A stretch of 64,000 nucleotides of DNA, taken from positions 1 through 64,000 of the forward strand of contig CBFHRX010000004.1 of the NCBI GenBank assembly GCA_965658355.1, written 5' to 3'. A program made the translations under genes and the position numbers. The notes beneath the pieces were generated by a model. That model was given only the letters and a program-made list of their open reading frames with translations. It made no database searches and was not told the DNA's origin. Of the stretch, positions 1 through 8,557 are shown in pieces (the stretch's first letter is position 1; each line of letters opens with the position of its first letter). The stretch is from UBA11891 sp965658355 (GTDB lineage: Bacteria; Bacteroidota; Bacteroidia; Flavobacteriales; Flavobacteriaceae).

Positions 1-77
1 TCCTCTATCTGATTCAATAGGCTTAGAACTGAGCTATTGTTATAGCCCTCTGGTGCGTCATGAAAATTTATCTCCAC
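1..77 (-). CDS. Partial protein of unknown function (5' end only)
   Basis: An open frame runs off the left edge. It would start at a GTG (75-77) and begins (M/V)EINFHDAPEGYNN. A TATCTTTG promoter element lies only about 5 bases upstream (82-89, minus strand), which would place the transcription start at or beside the GTG, that is a leaderless message. I do not recognise the protein; only about 25 residues are visible. The absence of any ATG in this frame is the main doubt. Confidence 0.35.
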   Translation of the reverse strand, partial: MEINFHDAPEGYNNSSVLSLLNQIE

Positions 78-81
78 AATG

Positions 82-89
82 CAAAGATA
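82..89 (-). promoter_or_regulatory. -7 element TATCTTTG of the leftward partial gene
   Basis: Exact match to the Bacteroidota -7 consensus TAnnTTTG on the minus strand, about 5 bases from the proposed GTG start. It diverges from the gltX promoter 28 bases away. No clear -33 TTTG was found. Confidence 0.45.
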
Positions 90-116
90 CACAACGCCAC
101 AATAGGGAGAAGTCGC

Positions 117-124
117 TATCTTTG
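117..124 (+). promoter_or_regulatory. gltX -7 promoter element TATCTTTG
   Basis: Exact TAnnTTTG match ending 10 bases before the gltX ATG, predicting a 5' leader of only a few A-rich bases with no room for a Shine-Dalgarno site. Confidence 0.55.
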
Positions 125-134
125 AAAATAAAAA

Positions 135-1592
135 ATGGAACGCGTACGATTTGCTCCTAGCCCGACTGGACCTCTACATATTGGAGGGGTCAGAACTGCT
201 TTATTCAATTACCTCTACACAAAAAATAAAGGGGGGGTATTCGTGGTTCGGATTGAGGACACCGATCGTAATCGTTATGTTGAAGGGGCTGAAGAATACA
301 TTTTGAATTCTTTGGAATGGTTAGGACTTAAGGTAGATGAGAGTCCTTCACACGGTGGTGATTTCGGTCCTTACCGACAGAGTGAACGAAAGGAGATTTA
401 CCAAAAATATGCTGCTGAATTGGTTGCATTAGGGAAGGCTTATTATGCTTTTGACTCCAAAGAGAGCCTAGACCAACTAAGAGAACAAGCTGAGGGTGCT
501 AAAAAAACATTTAAATATGGTGTTCATAATCGAACCTCTTTGCTGAACAGCTTAACGGTTTCTGAAGAAGAAACACAACATCAAATTGAGAAGAATAATA
601 GTGTTATACGGCTCAAAAATGAGGGGATTGGTTCCCTAACGGTATATGACGAATTAAGAGGCACCGTGACTGTTGATGCCGCTGAAATTGATGATAAAAT
701 ATTAATGAAGGCCGATGGCATGCCTACCTACCATTTTGCCAATGTAGTAGACGATCACTTGATGCAAATAAGTTGTGTCATAAGAGGTGAAGAGTGGCTC
801 CCGTCATTACCCCTGCATAAGCTTATATACGATGCGTTTGGTTGGGAAACACCAAAATTCATCCATCTTCCTTTGATTTTGAAACCAGAAGGAAAAGGCA
901 AGCTTTCAAAAAGAGATGGGGATAAAGGTGGGTTTCCCGTTTTTCCCTTACAGTGGATGGACACAATTGGTTTTAAAGAACAAGGCTTTATCAAAGAAGG
1001 GCTGCTAAACTACCTTAGCTTATTAGGTTGGAATGCTGGGGATGATCGAGAGATTTACTCTTTAGAGGAGTTGGAAAAAGCCTTTGGCATAGCGGGAATT
1101 CAAAAAGGAGGGGCTCGCTTTGATATTAAAAAGGCAAAATGGATAAATGCGCAACATTTGAAAGAAAAAGACGCTTCTTATTTGAGCACACTGTTAAAAG
1201 TAAAAGGAGTAAATCGGTACCTGGAAAAAATTGATCTGATTAAAGAAAGGGCTGAGACGATAGTGGACTTACAGACGCTTCTTTCGTTATTTGAAGAAAA
1301 CCCTGAGGGCTATGATGAGAAGGTGGTTAAAAAGTTAAATGGCGATGCGTGTCAGAATCTTCTGAGTCTAACAAAAGACATTATTTCAAAAAACGAAGGG
1401 TTTTCAAAAGAGACCTATTTTGAGTTGATTGAAGCTGCTGAAATGAAAGTGGGAGCTGGAATGCAGTCGCTTCGTTTGGCAATGATTGGCTCCCTTCAAG
1501 GACCTGATATTTTTGAATTTATGAGCTTACTGGAGAAAAAGACTATTTTAGTAAGAATTGAAAATTTTATTAATTTTTTAAAAACAGAATAA
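135..1592 (+). CDS. gltX: Glutamyl-tRNA synthetase
   Basis: Cytoplasmic class I aminoacyl-tRNA synthetase charging tRNA-Glu. The N-terminus has the HIGH-type signature (PSPTGPLHIGG, residues 8-18) and the KMSKS-type loop is KLSKR at about 256-260, followed by a helical anticodon-binding domain. The 485-residue length is usual for bacterial GluRS. A TAnnTTTG promoter lies just upstream, and the SPFH gene starts on the base after its stop codon, so the two are probably co-transcribed. Tails such as YLGWNAGDD-type motifs (SLLGWNAGDD) after the catalytic core are typical of the bacterial GluRS family rather than GlnRS. Confidence 0.97.
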   Translation: MERVRFAPSPTGPLHIGGVRTALFNYLYTKNKGGVFVVRIEDTDRNRYVEGAEEYILNSLEWLGLKVDESPSHGGDFGPYRQSERKEIYQKYAAELVALGKAYYAFDSKESLDQLREQAEGAKKTFKYGVHNRTSLLNSLTVSEEETQHQIEKNNSVIRLKNEGIGSLTVYDELRGTVTVDAAEIDDKILMKADGMPTYHFANVVDDHLMQISCVIRGEEWLPSLPLHKLIYDAFGWETPKFIHLPLILKPEGKGKLSKRDGDKGGFPVFPLQWMDTIGFKEQGFIKEGLLNYLSLLGWNAGDDREIYSLEELEKAFGIAGIQKGGARFDIKKAKWINAQHLKEKDASYLSTLLKVKGVNRYLEKIDLIKERAETIVDLQTLLSLFEENPEGYDEKVVKKLNGDACQNLLSLTKDIISKNEGFSKETYFELIEAAEMKVGAGMQSLRLAMIGSLQGPDIFEFMSLLEKKTILVRIENFINFLKTE

Positions 1593-2528
1593 ATGAGTTG
1601 GTTAACGATCCTTTTAAGCGTACTTACTGTATTGATAATCCTATCCGGTTTGTTTGTTGTGAAACAACAGACGACAGCCATTGTAGAGCGATTTGGAAAA
1701 TTTATTGCCATTCGTCAACCGGGCCTACACATAAAAATACCCTTAATAGATCGTATTTCTGGACGTATTAGTTTGCGTGTCTTGCAATTAGATGTTATTG
1801 TAGAAACGAAAACTAAAGACGATGTGTTTGTAAAATTGAAAGTATCCGTCCAATACCGGGTGGTACCCGAAAAGGTGTACGAAGCTTTTTATAAACTCGA
1901 TTTCCCTCAGGATCAGATTACCTCTTATGTATTTGACGTAGTCCGTGCTGTTGTGCCGAAGATGAAACTGGACGATGTTTTTGAAAAAAAAGATGAAATA
2001 GCGATCGCTGTTAAAGGTGAATTGAATGATGCTATGATTAATTATGGTTATGATATCATAAAAACCTTAGTGACGGATATCGATCCTGATAGCGAAGTTA
2101 AAACGGCTATGAATAGAATTAATGCTGCTGAACGCCAAAAAGTAGCCGCACAATATGAAGGGGATGCCGCTCGTATTTTAATTGTTGAAAAAGCAAAAGC
2201 AGAAGCGCAAAGCAAACGACTTCAGGGGCAGGGGATCGCCGATCAAAGAAGGGAGATTGCACGAGGACTGGAAGAGTCTGTAGACGTCCTTAATAATGTC
2301 GGTATCAATTCACAGGAGGCCTCAGCGCTTATTGTGGTGACACAACATTACGACACACTGCAGTCAATAGGAGAAGAGACAAACTCTAACTTGATTTTAC
2401 TGCCAAATTCTCCACAAGCAGGCAGCGATATGCTAAACAACATGGTAGCTTCGTTTACGGCAAGCAATCAGATCGGTGAAGCGATGAAGGCAGAAAACAT
2501 GAAAAAGAAGAAAGACGGAGACGCCTAA
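1593..2528 (+). CDS. SPFH/Band 7 (stomatin-like) membrane protein
   Basis: A membrane-anchored scaffold protein of the SPFH (stomatin/prohibitin/flotillin/HflK) superfamily. It has one N-terminal hydrophobic segment (about residues 3-25), a band 7 domain (about 25-190) starting VVKQQTTAIVERFGKF, and an Ala/Glu/Lys/Arg-rich coiled-coil stretch (AAERQKVAAQYEGDAAR) before a polar tail. Members organise membrane microdomains and proteases; the exact partner is not visible here. It directly abuts gltX. Its TAA stop is interleaved with the TAG stop of convergent glnS (they overlap by 4 bases). No NfeD-like partner gene is adjacent. Confidence 0.9.
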   Translation: MSWLTILLSVLTVLIILSGLFVVKQQTTAIVERFGKFIAIRQPGLHIKIPLIDRISGRISLRVLQLDVIVETKTKDDVFVKLKVSVQYRVVPEKVYEAFYKLDFPQDQITSYVFDVVRAVVPKMKLDDVFEKKDEIAIAVKGELNDAMINYGYDIIKTLVTDIDPDSEVKTAMNRINAAERQKVAAQYEGDAARILIVEKAKAEAQSKRLQGQGIADQRREIARGLEESVDVLNNVGINSQEASALIVVTQHYDTLQSIGEETNSNLILLPNSPQAGSDMLNNMVASFTASNQIGEAMKAENMKKKKDGDA

Positions 2529-4198
2529 TTCTTTGACCAATTGTCTCGTAAACCAACCGTTTTATTGAAAACTAAAGAATCTGTAGCTTCAGAATCAGGG
2601 TCTAGAGTAAAGTAACCGATTCGTTGAAATTGATAGTTTTCACCCATTTGAGCAGACTTTAAAAAAGGCTCTGCATAACCTAGCGACTCGTTGAATGAAT
2701 CCGGGTTCAGATGGGTTAGGAAATCTTCTTCTGTTTTATCAGGGCTTGGGTGTGCAAACAAACGATCATAATCGCGCACTTGAATGGGAATGGCTTCTTT
2801 TTGAGAGACCCAATGAAGTGTTCCTTTTACCTTTCGTTGACTTGCTTCGGTTCCGGATCCACTTTTACTGTCAGGATCATAAGAGCATTTAATTTCAAGT
2901 ATCTTTCCCGTTGCGTCTTTAACAACCGATTCCCCCTTGATAATGTAGGCGTTTTTTAAACGCACTTCCTTGCCGAGAGTGAGACGGAAGAACTTTCTGT
3001 TTGCTTCTTCTTTAAAATCCTCACGCTCTATGAACAAATGCTTGGAAAAAGGGATGTCTCTGCTTCCAGCGGATGCATCTTCAGGGTTTAATTCTCCTGA
3101 TACCATTTCTGTTTCGTTTTCAGGGTAATTAATAAGGGTCAATTTTACTGGGTTTACCACCGCATGAACACGAGGAGAAATTTTATTTAAATGTTCGCGC
3201 ACACAAAACTCCAATAAACCTACATCAATAACGTTTTCACGTTTTGATATGCCGGCGGTACTAACAAATTGTTGTAAAGATTCAGGGGTGTACCCTCTTC
3301 TTCTTAGACCGGCTATTGTAGGCATACGGGGATCATCCCAACCTTTAACATGACCTTTTTCTATTAGTTGCGCAAGTTTGCGCTTGCTGGTTACTGTATA
3401 AGAAAGGTTGAGGCGAGAGAATTCTCTTTGCTTTGGACGAAGGCCTTCTAAAGGGGTTAAAGCGCTTAAAAACCACTCATAAAGTTCTCTATGCGGTTTA
3501 AATTCTAGTGTACACAAAGAATGTGATACCTGCTCTATATAATCAGACTCCCCATGGGTCCAATCGTACATAGGATAGATACACCATTTATTTGCTGTTC
3601 TGTGATGAGAAGCCAATAAGATGCGGTACATAATAGGGTCACGCATCAGCATATTAGGAGAAGTCATGTCAATTTTAGCGCGAAGAACGTGCTCTCCTTG
3701 TTGATACTTTCCTTCTTTCATCTCTGTAAAGAGCTGCTTGTTTTCTGCAACAGAACGATTTCGATACGGGCTTTCTTCCCCCGCTTGTGTAGGGGTCCCT
3801 TTTTGCTTGGCAATCGTTTCGGAATCTTGAGAGTCTACATACGCTAGGCCTTTCTCTATTAACGAATGTGACCAGTCATATAATTGTTCAAAATAATCAG
3901 ACGCATAGACCACTTTATCCCATTTAAAACCGAGCCATTGTATGTCTTTTTTGATACCATCTACAAAAGATGTTTCTTCTTTTACAGGGTTTGTGTCATC
4001 AAAACGAAGGTTTACCGGAGCATTGTATTGACGGCCCAAGCCAAAATTTAGACAAATTGCTTTAACATGACCAATGTGGAGATAGCCGTTAGGTTCTGGT
4101 GGAAAACGAAAACGAAGGTCTTCTTGTTTATAGCCAGATGCTAAATCTTCATCAATCATCTGCTCTATGAAATTTCGCCCTTTGCTATTAGATGACAT
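2525..4198 (-). CDS. glnS: Glutaminyl-tRNA synthetase
   Basis: Class I synthetase that charges tRNA-Gln directly. HIGH motif at residues 41-44 within PPEPNGYLHIGHVKA, the GlnRS/GluRS-family KMSKS loop at about 269-273, and a C-terminal two-barrel anticodon-binding domain give 557 residues, normal for GlnRS. The loop reads VTSKR where VMSKR/VLSKR is usual; the lysine and serine are kept, so activity is expected. Presence of glnS implies the cell need not rely on the GatCAB transamidation route for glutamine. A TATATTTG promoter element sits at 4214-4221, giving a leader of about 10 bases. Confidence 0.96.
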   Translation of the reverse strand: MSSNSKGRNFIEQMIDEDLASGYKQEDLRFRFPPEPNGYLHIGHVKAICLNFGLGRQYNAPVNLRFDDTNPVKEETSFVDGIKKDIQWLGFKWDKVVYASDYFEQLYDWSHSLIEKGLAYVDSQDSETIAKQKGTPTQAGEESPYRNRSVAENKQLFTEMKEGKYQQGEHVLRAKIDMTSPNMLMRDPIMYRILLASHHRTANKWCIYPMYDWTHGESDYIEQVSHSLCTLEFKPHRELYEWFLSALTPLEGLRPKQREFSRLNLSYTVTSKRKLAQLIEKGHVKGWDDPRMPTIAGLRRRGYTPESLQQFVSTAGISKRENVIDVGLLEFCVREHLNKISPRVHAVVNPVKLTLINYPENETEMVSGELNPEDASAGSRDIPFSKHLFIEREDFKEEANRKFFRLTLGKEVRLKNAYIIKGESVVKDATGKILEIKCSYDPDSKSGSGTEASQRKVKGTLHWVSQKEAIPIQVRDYDRLFAHPSPDKTEEDFLTHLNPDSFNESLGYAEPFLKSAQMGENYQFQRIGYFTLDPDSEATDSLVFNKTVGLRDNWSKN

Positions 4199-4213
4199 TG
4201 TTTAATTTTTGGA

Positions 4214-4221
4214 CAAATATA
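4214..4221 (-). promoter_or_regulatory. glnS -7 promoter element TATATTTG
   Basis: Minus-strand TAnnTTTG match 15 bases upstream of the glnS ATG. It diverges from the folB promoter in the same 73-base spacer. Confidence 0.5.
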
Positions 4222-4258
4222 TTACAAAGGAAATATCCTGTTGCTTGTGAGAAGGGAT

Positions 4259-4266
4259 TATATTTG
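4259..4266 (+). promoter_or_regulatory. folB -7 promoter element TATATTTG
   Basis: TAnnTTTG match ending 5 bases before the folB ATG, so transcription should begin at or within a base or two of the start codon (leaderless). Confidence 0.55.
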
Positions 4267-4271
4267 CCGCT

Positions 4272-4655
4272 ATGGGAAAAATATATGTAAACGACATTCG
4301 CTGCTATGGATATCATGGCTGCTTAGAGGAGGAAACAAAAATTGGGACCCACTACAAGATTGACATCTCCGTTGATACAGATTTAGCTCTATCTGCTGCT
4401 TCTGATGCGCTTGAAGACACAGTAGATTATGTGAGTTTGACACAGATTGCCTTAGACTGTATGAAAATTCCTTGTAAGCTGATTGAAAAGGTGCTGTACA
4501 AAATTCAAGATCAAATTTTTGAAAAGCACTCTGAAGTAGAGAAAGTGGCCATCACAATTGCAAAACTAAATCCCCCTATTAATGCAAATGTACATTCTGT
4601 TGCTGTGGCTATAGAGGAAGTGAGAAAAAATTGGGAAGCCACAGGAAATGATTAA
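4272..4655 (+). CDS. folB: Dihydroneopterin aldolase
   Basis: Folate biosynthesis enzyme converting 7,8-dihydroneopterin to 6-hydroxymethyl-dihydropterin plus glycolaldehyde. The 127-residue length is typical. The N-terminal motif YGYHGCLEEE contains the substrate-binding Tyr/Glu region, VDYVSL matches the conserved segment near residue 56, and the lysine in AKLNPPI near residue 100 corresponds to the catalytic Lys of the family. The gene stands alone between glnS and tRNA-Cys. Its own TAA stop forms the first bases of the TAACTTTG element that probably drives the tRNA. Confidence 0.93.
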   Translation: MGKIYVNDIRCYGYHGCLEEETKIGTHYKIDISVDTDLALSAASDALEDTVDYVSLTQIALDCMKIPCKLIEKVLYKIQDQIFEKHSEVEKVAITIAKLNPPINANVHSVAVAIEEVRKNWEATGND

Positions 4656-4660
4656 CTTTG
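4653..4660 (+). promoter_or_regulatory. tRNA-Cys -7 element TAACTTTG overlapping folB stop
   Basis: TAnnTTTG match whose first three bases are the folB stop codon; it lies 10 bases before the tRNA 5' end. Confidence 0.5.
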
Positions 4661-4670
4661 CCTTTCAAAC

Positions 4671-4741
4671 GGCACCGTGGCCGAGTGGCTAGGCAGAGCT
4701 CTGCAAAAGCTTGTACAGCGGTTCGAATCCGCTCGGTGCCT
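4671..4741 (+). tRNA. tRNA-Cys (GCA)
   Basis: The full cloverleaf is readable. The acceptor stem GGCACCG/CGGTGCC pairs perfectly. The D arm is GCC...GGC, the anticodon stem GAGCT/AGCTT encloses loop CTGCAAA with anticodon GCA, and the T arm is AGCGG-TTCGAAT-CCGCT. The discriminator base is U73, the hallmark of tRNA-Cys. CCA is not encoded. Confidence 0.96.
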
Positions 4742-4742
4742 C

Positions 4743-4773
4743 AAAAAACCCAGGTTAATACTTGGGTTTTTTT
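4743..4773 (+). terminator. Rho-independent terminator after tRNA-Cys
   Basis: Hairpin with ACCCA/TGGGT stem flanked by A6 and T7 tracts. The symmetry lets it serve both the tRNA and the convergent DUF2807 gene, whose stop codon overlaps it. Confidence 0.75.
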
Positions 4774-5464
4774 AGTTCATTACAAGAACTCTCCCTCCAA
4801 CGGATTCTTTCGTTATCAATTTTACTGGCGATCCGTGAACTCGTATTGTCGCATTAACACTTGCTTTTGCATCCACCAATTGTGAGGCATTAACATACAC
4901 AACACTTCCTAAACTCGCCTTGACATCTGCCTGTTCAGAAAGGAGTTGATCGGCTTCACATGTTCCACCTGAAGAAGAAGATATCAGTATATTTTTGGCA
5001 AACCCTGTTGGAAATAACTTAGAGCCTGACTGTACTTTGGCACTTAATTTTTCCAGCTTCAAATCAACTTCAGCTTTTGATCCTTCTTGTAAAATAAGGG
5101 TCAAACTTGTCTGTTCTATGGTGCCCTTTGCTTTCATTTGTGATCCTTGACTTAAATCAATAAGATCGATCGGCTGCGAATGGTATATTTCGATTTGTGT
5201 TTTTGATTTTTGAAGAAGGTTTTCCAAACCCAATCGAAGCTTTAAGGTGTTGCCTTTTAACACACTGACAACCTCATCTGGGGTTTCTGCTTTTATAACC
5301 AAACTATCGCTTGCTGAAGGAATGAGCTCTATGTGAATACCCGAATAAACTTTTAGGTTGATAAAAGGAGATAGTTCAATCGTACGGGTATTCAACTCTT
5401 CGGTTTGAGAAAAGGCGAAACAAGGAAGTAGAAAAAGAATAAAAAAGAAACGCATAGCAGTCAT
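4772..5464 (-). CDS. Exported DUF2807 (GIN-domain) protein
   Basis: A secreted or periplasmic protein with a signal peptide (FFFILFLLPCFAFSQ). It is followed by repetitive beta-strand sequence typical of the DUF2807 / putative auto-transporter adhesin head GIN domain: short repeats such as LSQGSQMKAKGTIEQTSL and LEKLSAKVQSGSKL that predict a right-handed beta-helix. Biochemical function of the family is not established. It follows rnr at 16 bases on the same strand and probably shares its transcript. Start is either this ATG or the in-frame ATG nine bases downstream (5455). Confidence 0.85.
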   Translation of the reverse strand: MTAMRFFFILFLLPCFAFSQTEELNTRTIELSPFINLKVYSGIHIELIPSASDSLVIKAETPDEVVSVLKGNTLKLRLGLENLLQKSKTQIEIYHSQPIDLIDLSQGSQMKAKGTIEQTSLTLILQEGSKAEVDLKLEKLSAKVQSGSKLFPTGFAKNILISSSSGGTCEADQLLSEQADVKASLGSVVYVNASQLVDAKASVNATIRVHGSPVKLITKESVGGRVLVMN

Positions 5465-5480
5465 TTTAATTAAAAAGGTA

Positions 5481-7646
5481 TTAATTATTTATAGCCAGAA
5501 CAAAATCCAATTGTTTTTTTAAGAGATTGGCCGCTTTGACTTCTATCCGAATGGGGTCTCCTAAGTGATACGTCTTATTTGTTCTTTGTCCAATAAGAGC
5601 GTGTTGTTGGTCATCGAAGTGGTAATAATCGCCACTTAACTCACGCGCACTTATCATCCCTTCACATTTGTTTGATAGTAACTCAACATACAAACCACGC
5701 TCTGTGACACCCGAAATAATACCCTCAAATTGTTCGCCTATTTTATCTTCCATAAATTTCACTTGCATGTATTTTATGGATTCTCTCTCAGCTTTAGTAG
5801 CCAATTGTTCTCTTTGAGAAGCATGCGTACAGGCCTCTTCTAATAAATCAGCATTTACTTTTTTACCCCCTTTTAGATAATAGTCTAAAAGGCGATGAAC
5901 CAAAACATCGGGATATCTACGAATAGGAGAGGTAAAATGACTGTAATACTCAAAACCTAAACCATAATGACCAATATTATCAGTGGTATAAATTGCTTTA
6001 CTCATACACCGTAACGTGAGCGTATCAATCATATGCTGCTCTTTTTTACCATGAGTAGTTAGTAAGAGGCTATTGATTTCTTTATTTACATATTTAGCAG
6101 AAGCATTAAACTCGTAACCAAAATTTCTAACGACTTGTTGTAAATTATCCAAACGATCTCTATCGGGTTCATCGTGAACCCTATAAACAAAAGGTTTTAT
6201 AGGTTTTTGCTTTCCAATAAAAGAGGCTACTGCGCGGTTGGCTAGCAACATAAATTCTTCTATCAGTTGATGAGACGCTTTAGACTCTTTGAAGAAAACA
6301 GATTCTGGATGGTCTTTTGAGTCTAAATGAAACTGTATTTCTTTTCTATCGAAAGAAATCGCTCCGGCTTTAAAACGTTTTGCTCTATACAGCTGTGCAA
6401 GTCGGTTTAATTCTTTTACTGCAGTAAAAGTTTCGTCGGGTACACTATATGATTTATTTGTAAGAGAAACAGATGCTTCTACTTCTGCAGCATCACTGTC
6501 CAACATATACTGAACTTCTTCATAAGCGAATCGGTGGTTCGAACAGATCACTGTACGTCCAAACCATTCTTTGATAACAGCCCCCTTTTTATCGATTTCA
6601 AAAACAGCAGCATACGTTAATTTTTCTTCGTTTGGACGAAGAGAACAAAGACCGTTTGACAAATTTTCTGGTAGCATAGGAACTACTCTATCAACTAAAT
6701 ACACAGAAGTCCCTCTAAGATAAGCTTCATCGTCAATAATAGATTCTTCTGTGACATAATGTGAAACATCGGCTATGTGAACACCAATTTCATAATTCCC
6801 ATTTTTAAGAAGTTGAAAAGAAATAGCATCATCAAAATCTTTGGCAGTAATAGGATCAATCGTAAATGTGAGGGTGTTTCTAAAGTCTTTACGCTCTTGA
6901 ATTTCATCTTCACTAATGGAAGTAGGAATTTCATTAGCGGCGGTTTCTATTTCCTCAGGAAAAGCTGCAGGCAAACCATATTCTAGCAGTATAGTATGCA
7001 TCTCAGTATTCAATTCTCCTGGCTTACCGAGACTTTTAATAATCCTACCGTGAGGAGATGACGCTCTTTTAGGCCAATCAATTAATTCTACTTCTACTTT
7101 ATCGCCCTCATCAAAATCTTTTAGTTCTTCTTTAGAAATAAAAAAGTCAGTATACATACGAGCGCCTTGTGTTAGAACAAAACCAAATTCGTTTTGGCGT
7201 TGCAACGTCCCCACAAATCTTGTTTTAACACGCTCTATAATAGCTGCGACTTCGCCTTCACTTTTACCGTTTCTGTTTCTTCGGTATGGATAGGCTTTGA
7301 CAATATCCCCATGGAATGCTCCCCCAAGGTTCTTTCTTGAAATAAAGAGATCATCTTGATCTTCAAGCACGACATAGCCATTTCCATTTCCTGTGATTTC
7401 TAGCTTCCCATCAACATATTGGACATTTTTAGCATTCCACTGATAATTCCCTTTTTTTACCTCAACTAGTTCCTTTTTGGACTTTAGTTGATGCAAAGAA
7501 GAAATAACGGTATTCCTGTCTTGAGTGCTGGTGAAACCAAATACTGAAGAAAGTTGCTTGTAGTTGTAGGTTTTGGATGGGTGCTCACGAAAATGCTTTA
7601 GTAACTTTCGTGTAAACTGTTGGGACTTTTTTTTCTTTTTAGACAT
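5481..7646 (-). CDS. rnr: Ribonuclease R (RNase II/R family 3'-5' exoribonuclease)
   Basis: Processive 3'-5' exoribonuclease for structured RNA turnover and rRNA quality control. Domains: an N-terminal helix-turn-helix region, cold-shock/OB domains (about 80-230), the RNB catalytic domain with the metal-binding aspartates in ITAKDFDDAISF near residue 262-272, and a C-terminal S1 domain (FEGIISGVTERGLYVELL, about 645-715). A 721-residue length fits RNase R better than the shorter RNase II. Lysine-rich ends are common in RNase R. The 479-base spacer upstream separates it from divergent rpiB. Confidence 0.96.
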   Translation of the reverse strand: MSKKKKKSQQFTRKLLKHFREHPSKTYNYKQLSSVFGFTSTQDRNTVISSLHQLKSKKELVEVKKGNYQWNAKNVQYVDGKLEITGNGNGYVVLEDQDDLFISRKNLGGAFHGDIVKAYPYRRNRNGKSEGEVAAIIERVKTRFVGTLQRQNEFGFVLTQGARMYTDFFISKEELKDFDEGDKVEVELIDWPKRASSPHGRIIKSLGKPGELNTEMHTILLEYGLPAAFPEEIETAANEIPTSISEDEIQERKDFRNTLTFTIDPITAKDFDDAISFQLLKNGNYEIGVHIADVSHYVTEESIIDDEAYLRGTSVYLVDRVVPMLPENLSNGLCSLRPNEEKLTYAAVFEIDKKGAVIKEWFGRTVICSNHRFAYEEVQYMLDSDAAEVEASVSLTNKSYSVPDETFTAVKELNRLAQLYRAKRFKAGAISFDRKEIQFHLDSKDHPESVFFKESKASHQLIEEFMLLANRAVASFIGKQKPIKPFVYRVHDEPDRDRLDNLQQVVRNFGYEFNASAKYVNKEINSLLLTTHGKKEQHMIDTLTLRCMSKAIYTTDNIGHYGLGFEYYSHFTSPIRRYPDVLVHRLLDYYLKGGKKVNADLLEEACTHASQREQLATKAERESIKYMQVKFMEDKIGEQFEGIISGVTERGLYVELLSNKCEGMISARELSGDYYHFDDQQHALIGQRTNKTYHLGDPIRIEVKAANLLKKQLDFVLAINN

Positions 7647-7930
7647 CTGTAAGTAACTGACACAAAGTTACGCTTTTCAAAATGCATCATTCTTTACTTT
7701 ATCAACCATTTATATATAATTCATTATTTATTAATTTATTTAAAAAAAAAGAGGGTGTATATGATGTAGTGTTGATTACTAGAATAACTTTTTCGTTAGT
7801 TGTTGGTCAAAAAAAAAGTACTTTTATATTCACCGATTATCAAGAAATAATACACTACTAAAAGATTGATCATCAAACAAAAACAGGTTTAATTAACAGA
7901 TTGTTTAAAACGTATTTTGAGAATAAAAAA

Positions 7931-7993
7931 ATGGCAAAAGCAGCAAAAATTAAGTTTATAACAGCCAAAAAAGTGCGCATAAGTAAACGATAA
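7931..7993 (+). CDS. Possible 20-residue basic peptide
   Basis: An ATG-initiated 20-codon frame encodes MAKAAKIKFITAKKVRISKR: ten Lys/Arg and no acidic residue. It is preceded by an A-rich stretch (GAATAAAAAA) of the kind that precedes flavobacterial start codons. It lies alone in the rnr-rpiB spacer and overlaps the left arm of a long-loop inverted repeat. I do not recognise the peptide. It could be a small ribosome- or nucleic-acid-binding protein, or the frame could be a chance reading of a structured RNA. Confidence 0.35.
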   Translation: MAKAAKIKFITAKKVRISKR

Positions 7994-8011
7994 CAAAAGC
8001 TTAATTTTTGC
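7943..8011 (+). repeat. Perfect 12-base inverted repeat with 45-base loop
   Basis: GCAAAAATTAAG at 7943-7954 pairs exactly with CTTAATTTTTGC at 8000-8011. It encloses most of the small basic frame and is followed by a T-rich stretch. It may be an RNA fold, a terminator or a protein-binding site. Confidence 0.5.
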
Positions 8012-8125
8012 GTTTTCTTGTATTAATTTTTAATTCATAATTAAAGATCACATTTACAAAAATAGTTATCAGAGATAGTATCATTTTATTCACAGTTAAT
8101 TCATAAGTAACGAACAACAGCAAAT

Positions 8126-8557
8126 ATGAAAATAAGCATTGGAAATGACCACGCAGGGGTTTCTTACAAAGAAGCAATAATTGCCTATTTAGAAGGAAAA
8201 GGATATCAGGTTCAAAATTATGGAACTGATACGGATGACAGTGTGGATTATCCGGACTTTATTCACCCAGTTGCCAAAGATGTCTCTGACGGAAAAGCAG
8301 CGTTGGGAATTATCATTTGTGGAAGTGGTAATGGTGCAGCGATGACTGCAAACAAGCACCAGAAAATTAGAGCAGCACTCTGTTGGACAAAGGAGATTGT
8401 GGCTTTGGCAAGAGAGCATAACAATGCGAACATACTAAGCTTGCCCGCCCGATATATTTCTATTCCGCAAGCCCTAGCAATGGTTGAGACTTATATTAGT
8501 ACTGACTTTGAAGGGGGGCGTCACCAAGGAAGGATTGATAAAATACCCTGTTTATAA
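8126..8557 (+). CDS. rpiB: Ribose-5-phosphate isomerase B
   Basis: Cytoplasmic aldose-ketose isomerase of the RpiB/LacAB family interconverting ribose 5-phosphate and ribulose 5-phosphate. The 143-residue length is standard. Sequence landmarks are GNDHAG at 6-11 and the catalytic Cys65 in IIICGSGNGAAM, the anion-hole/phosphate region of RpiB. The C-terminal GRHQGRIDKI segment is typical. Its TAA stop shares a base with the ATG of the following acetyltransferase, so the two are translationally coupled. Confidence 0.95.
   Translation: MKISIGNDHAGVSYKEAIIAYLEGKGYQVQNYGTDTDDSVDYPDFIHPVAKDVSDGKAALGIIICGSGNGAAMTANKHQKIRAALCWTKEIVALAREHNNANILSLPARYISIPQALAMVETYISTDFEGGRHQGRIDKIPCL

Larger units (their letters stand above)
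7647..8125. other. 479-base AT-rich spacer between rnr and rpiB
   Basis: Longest intergenic stretch in the left half. It is strongly AT-rich with A and T runs near 7740-7760 and 7808. The only structured content I see is the 20-codon open frame and the 12-base inverted repeat at 7943-8011, listed separately. No tRNA or recognisable protein was found in the rest. Confidence 0.6.

Noticed and set aside
755..994. Long antisense frames inside gltX and many other genes
   Set aside because: They overlap strongly conserved coding sequence on the other strand and encode no recognisable protein; they are shadows of real genes.
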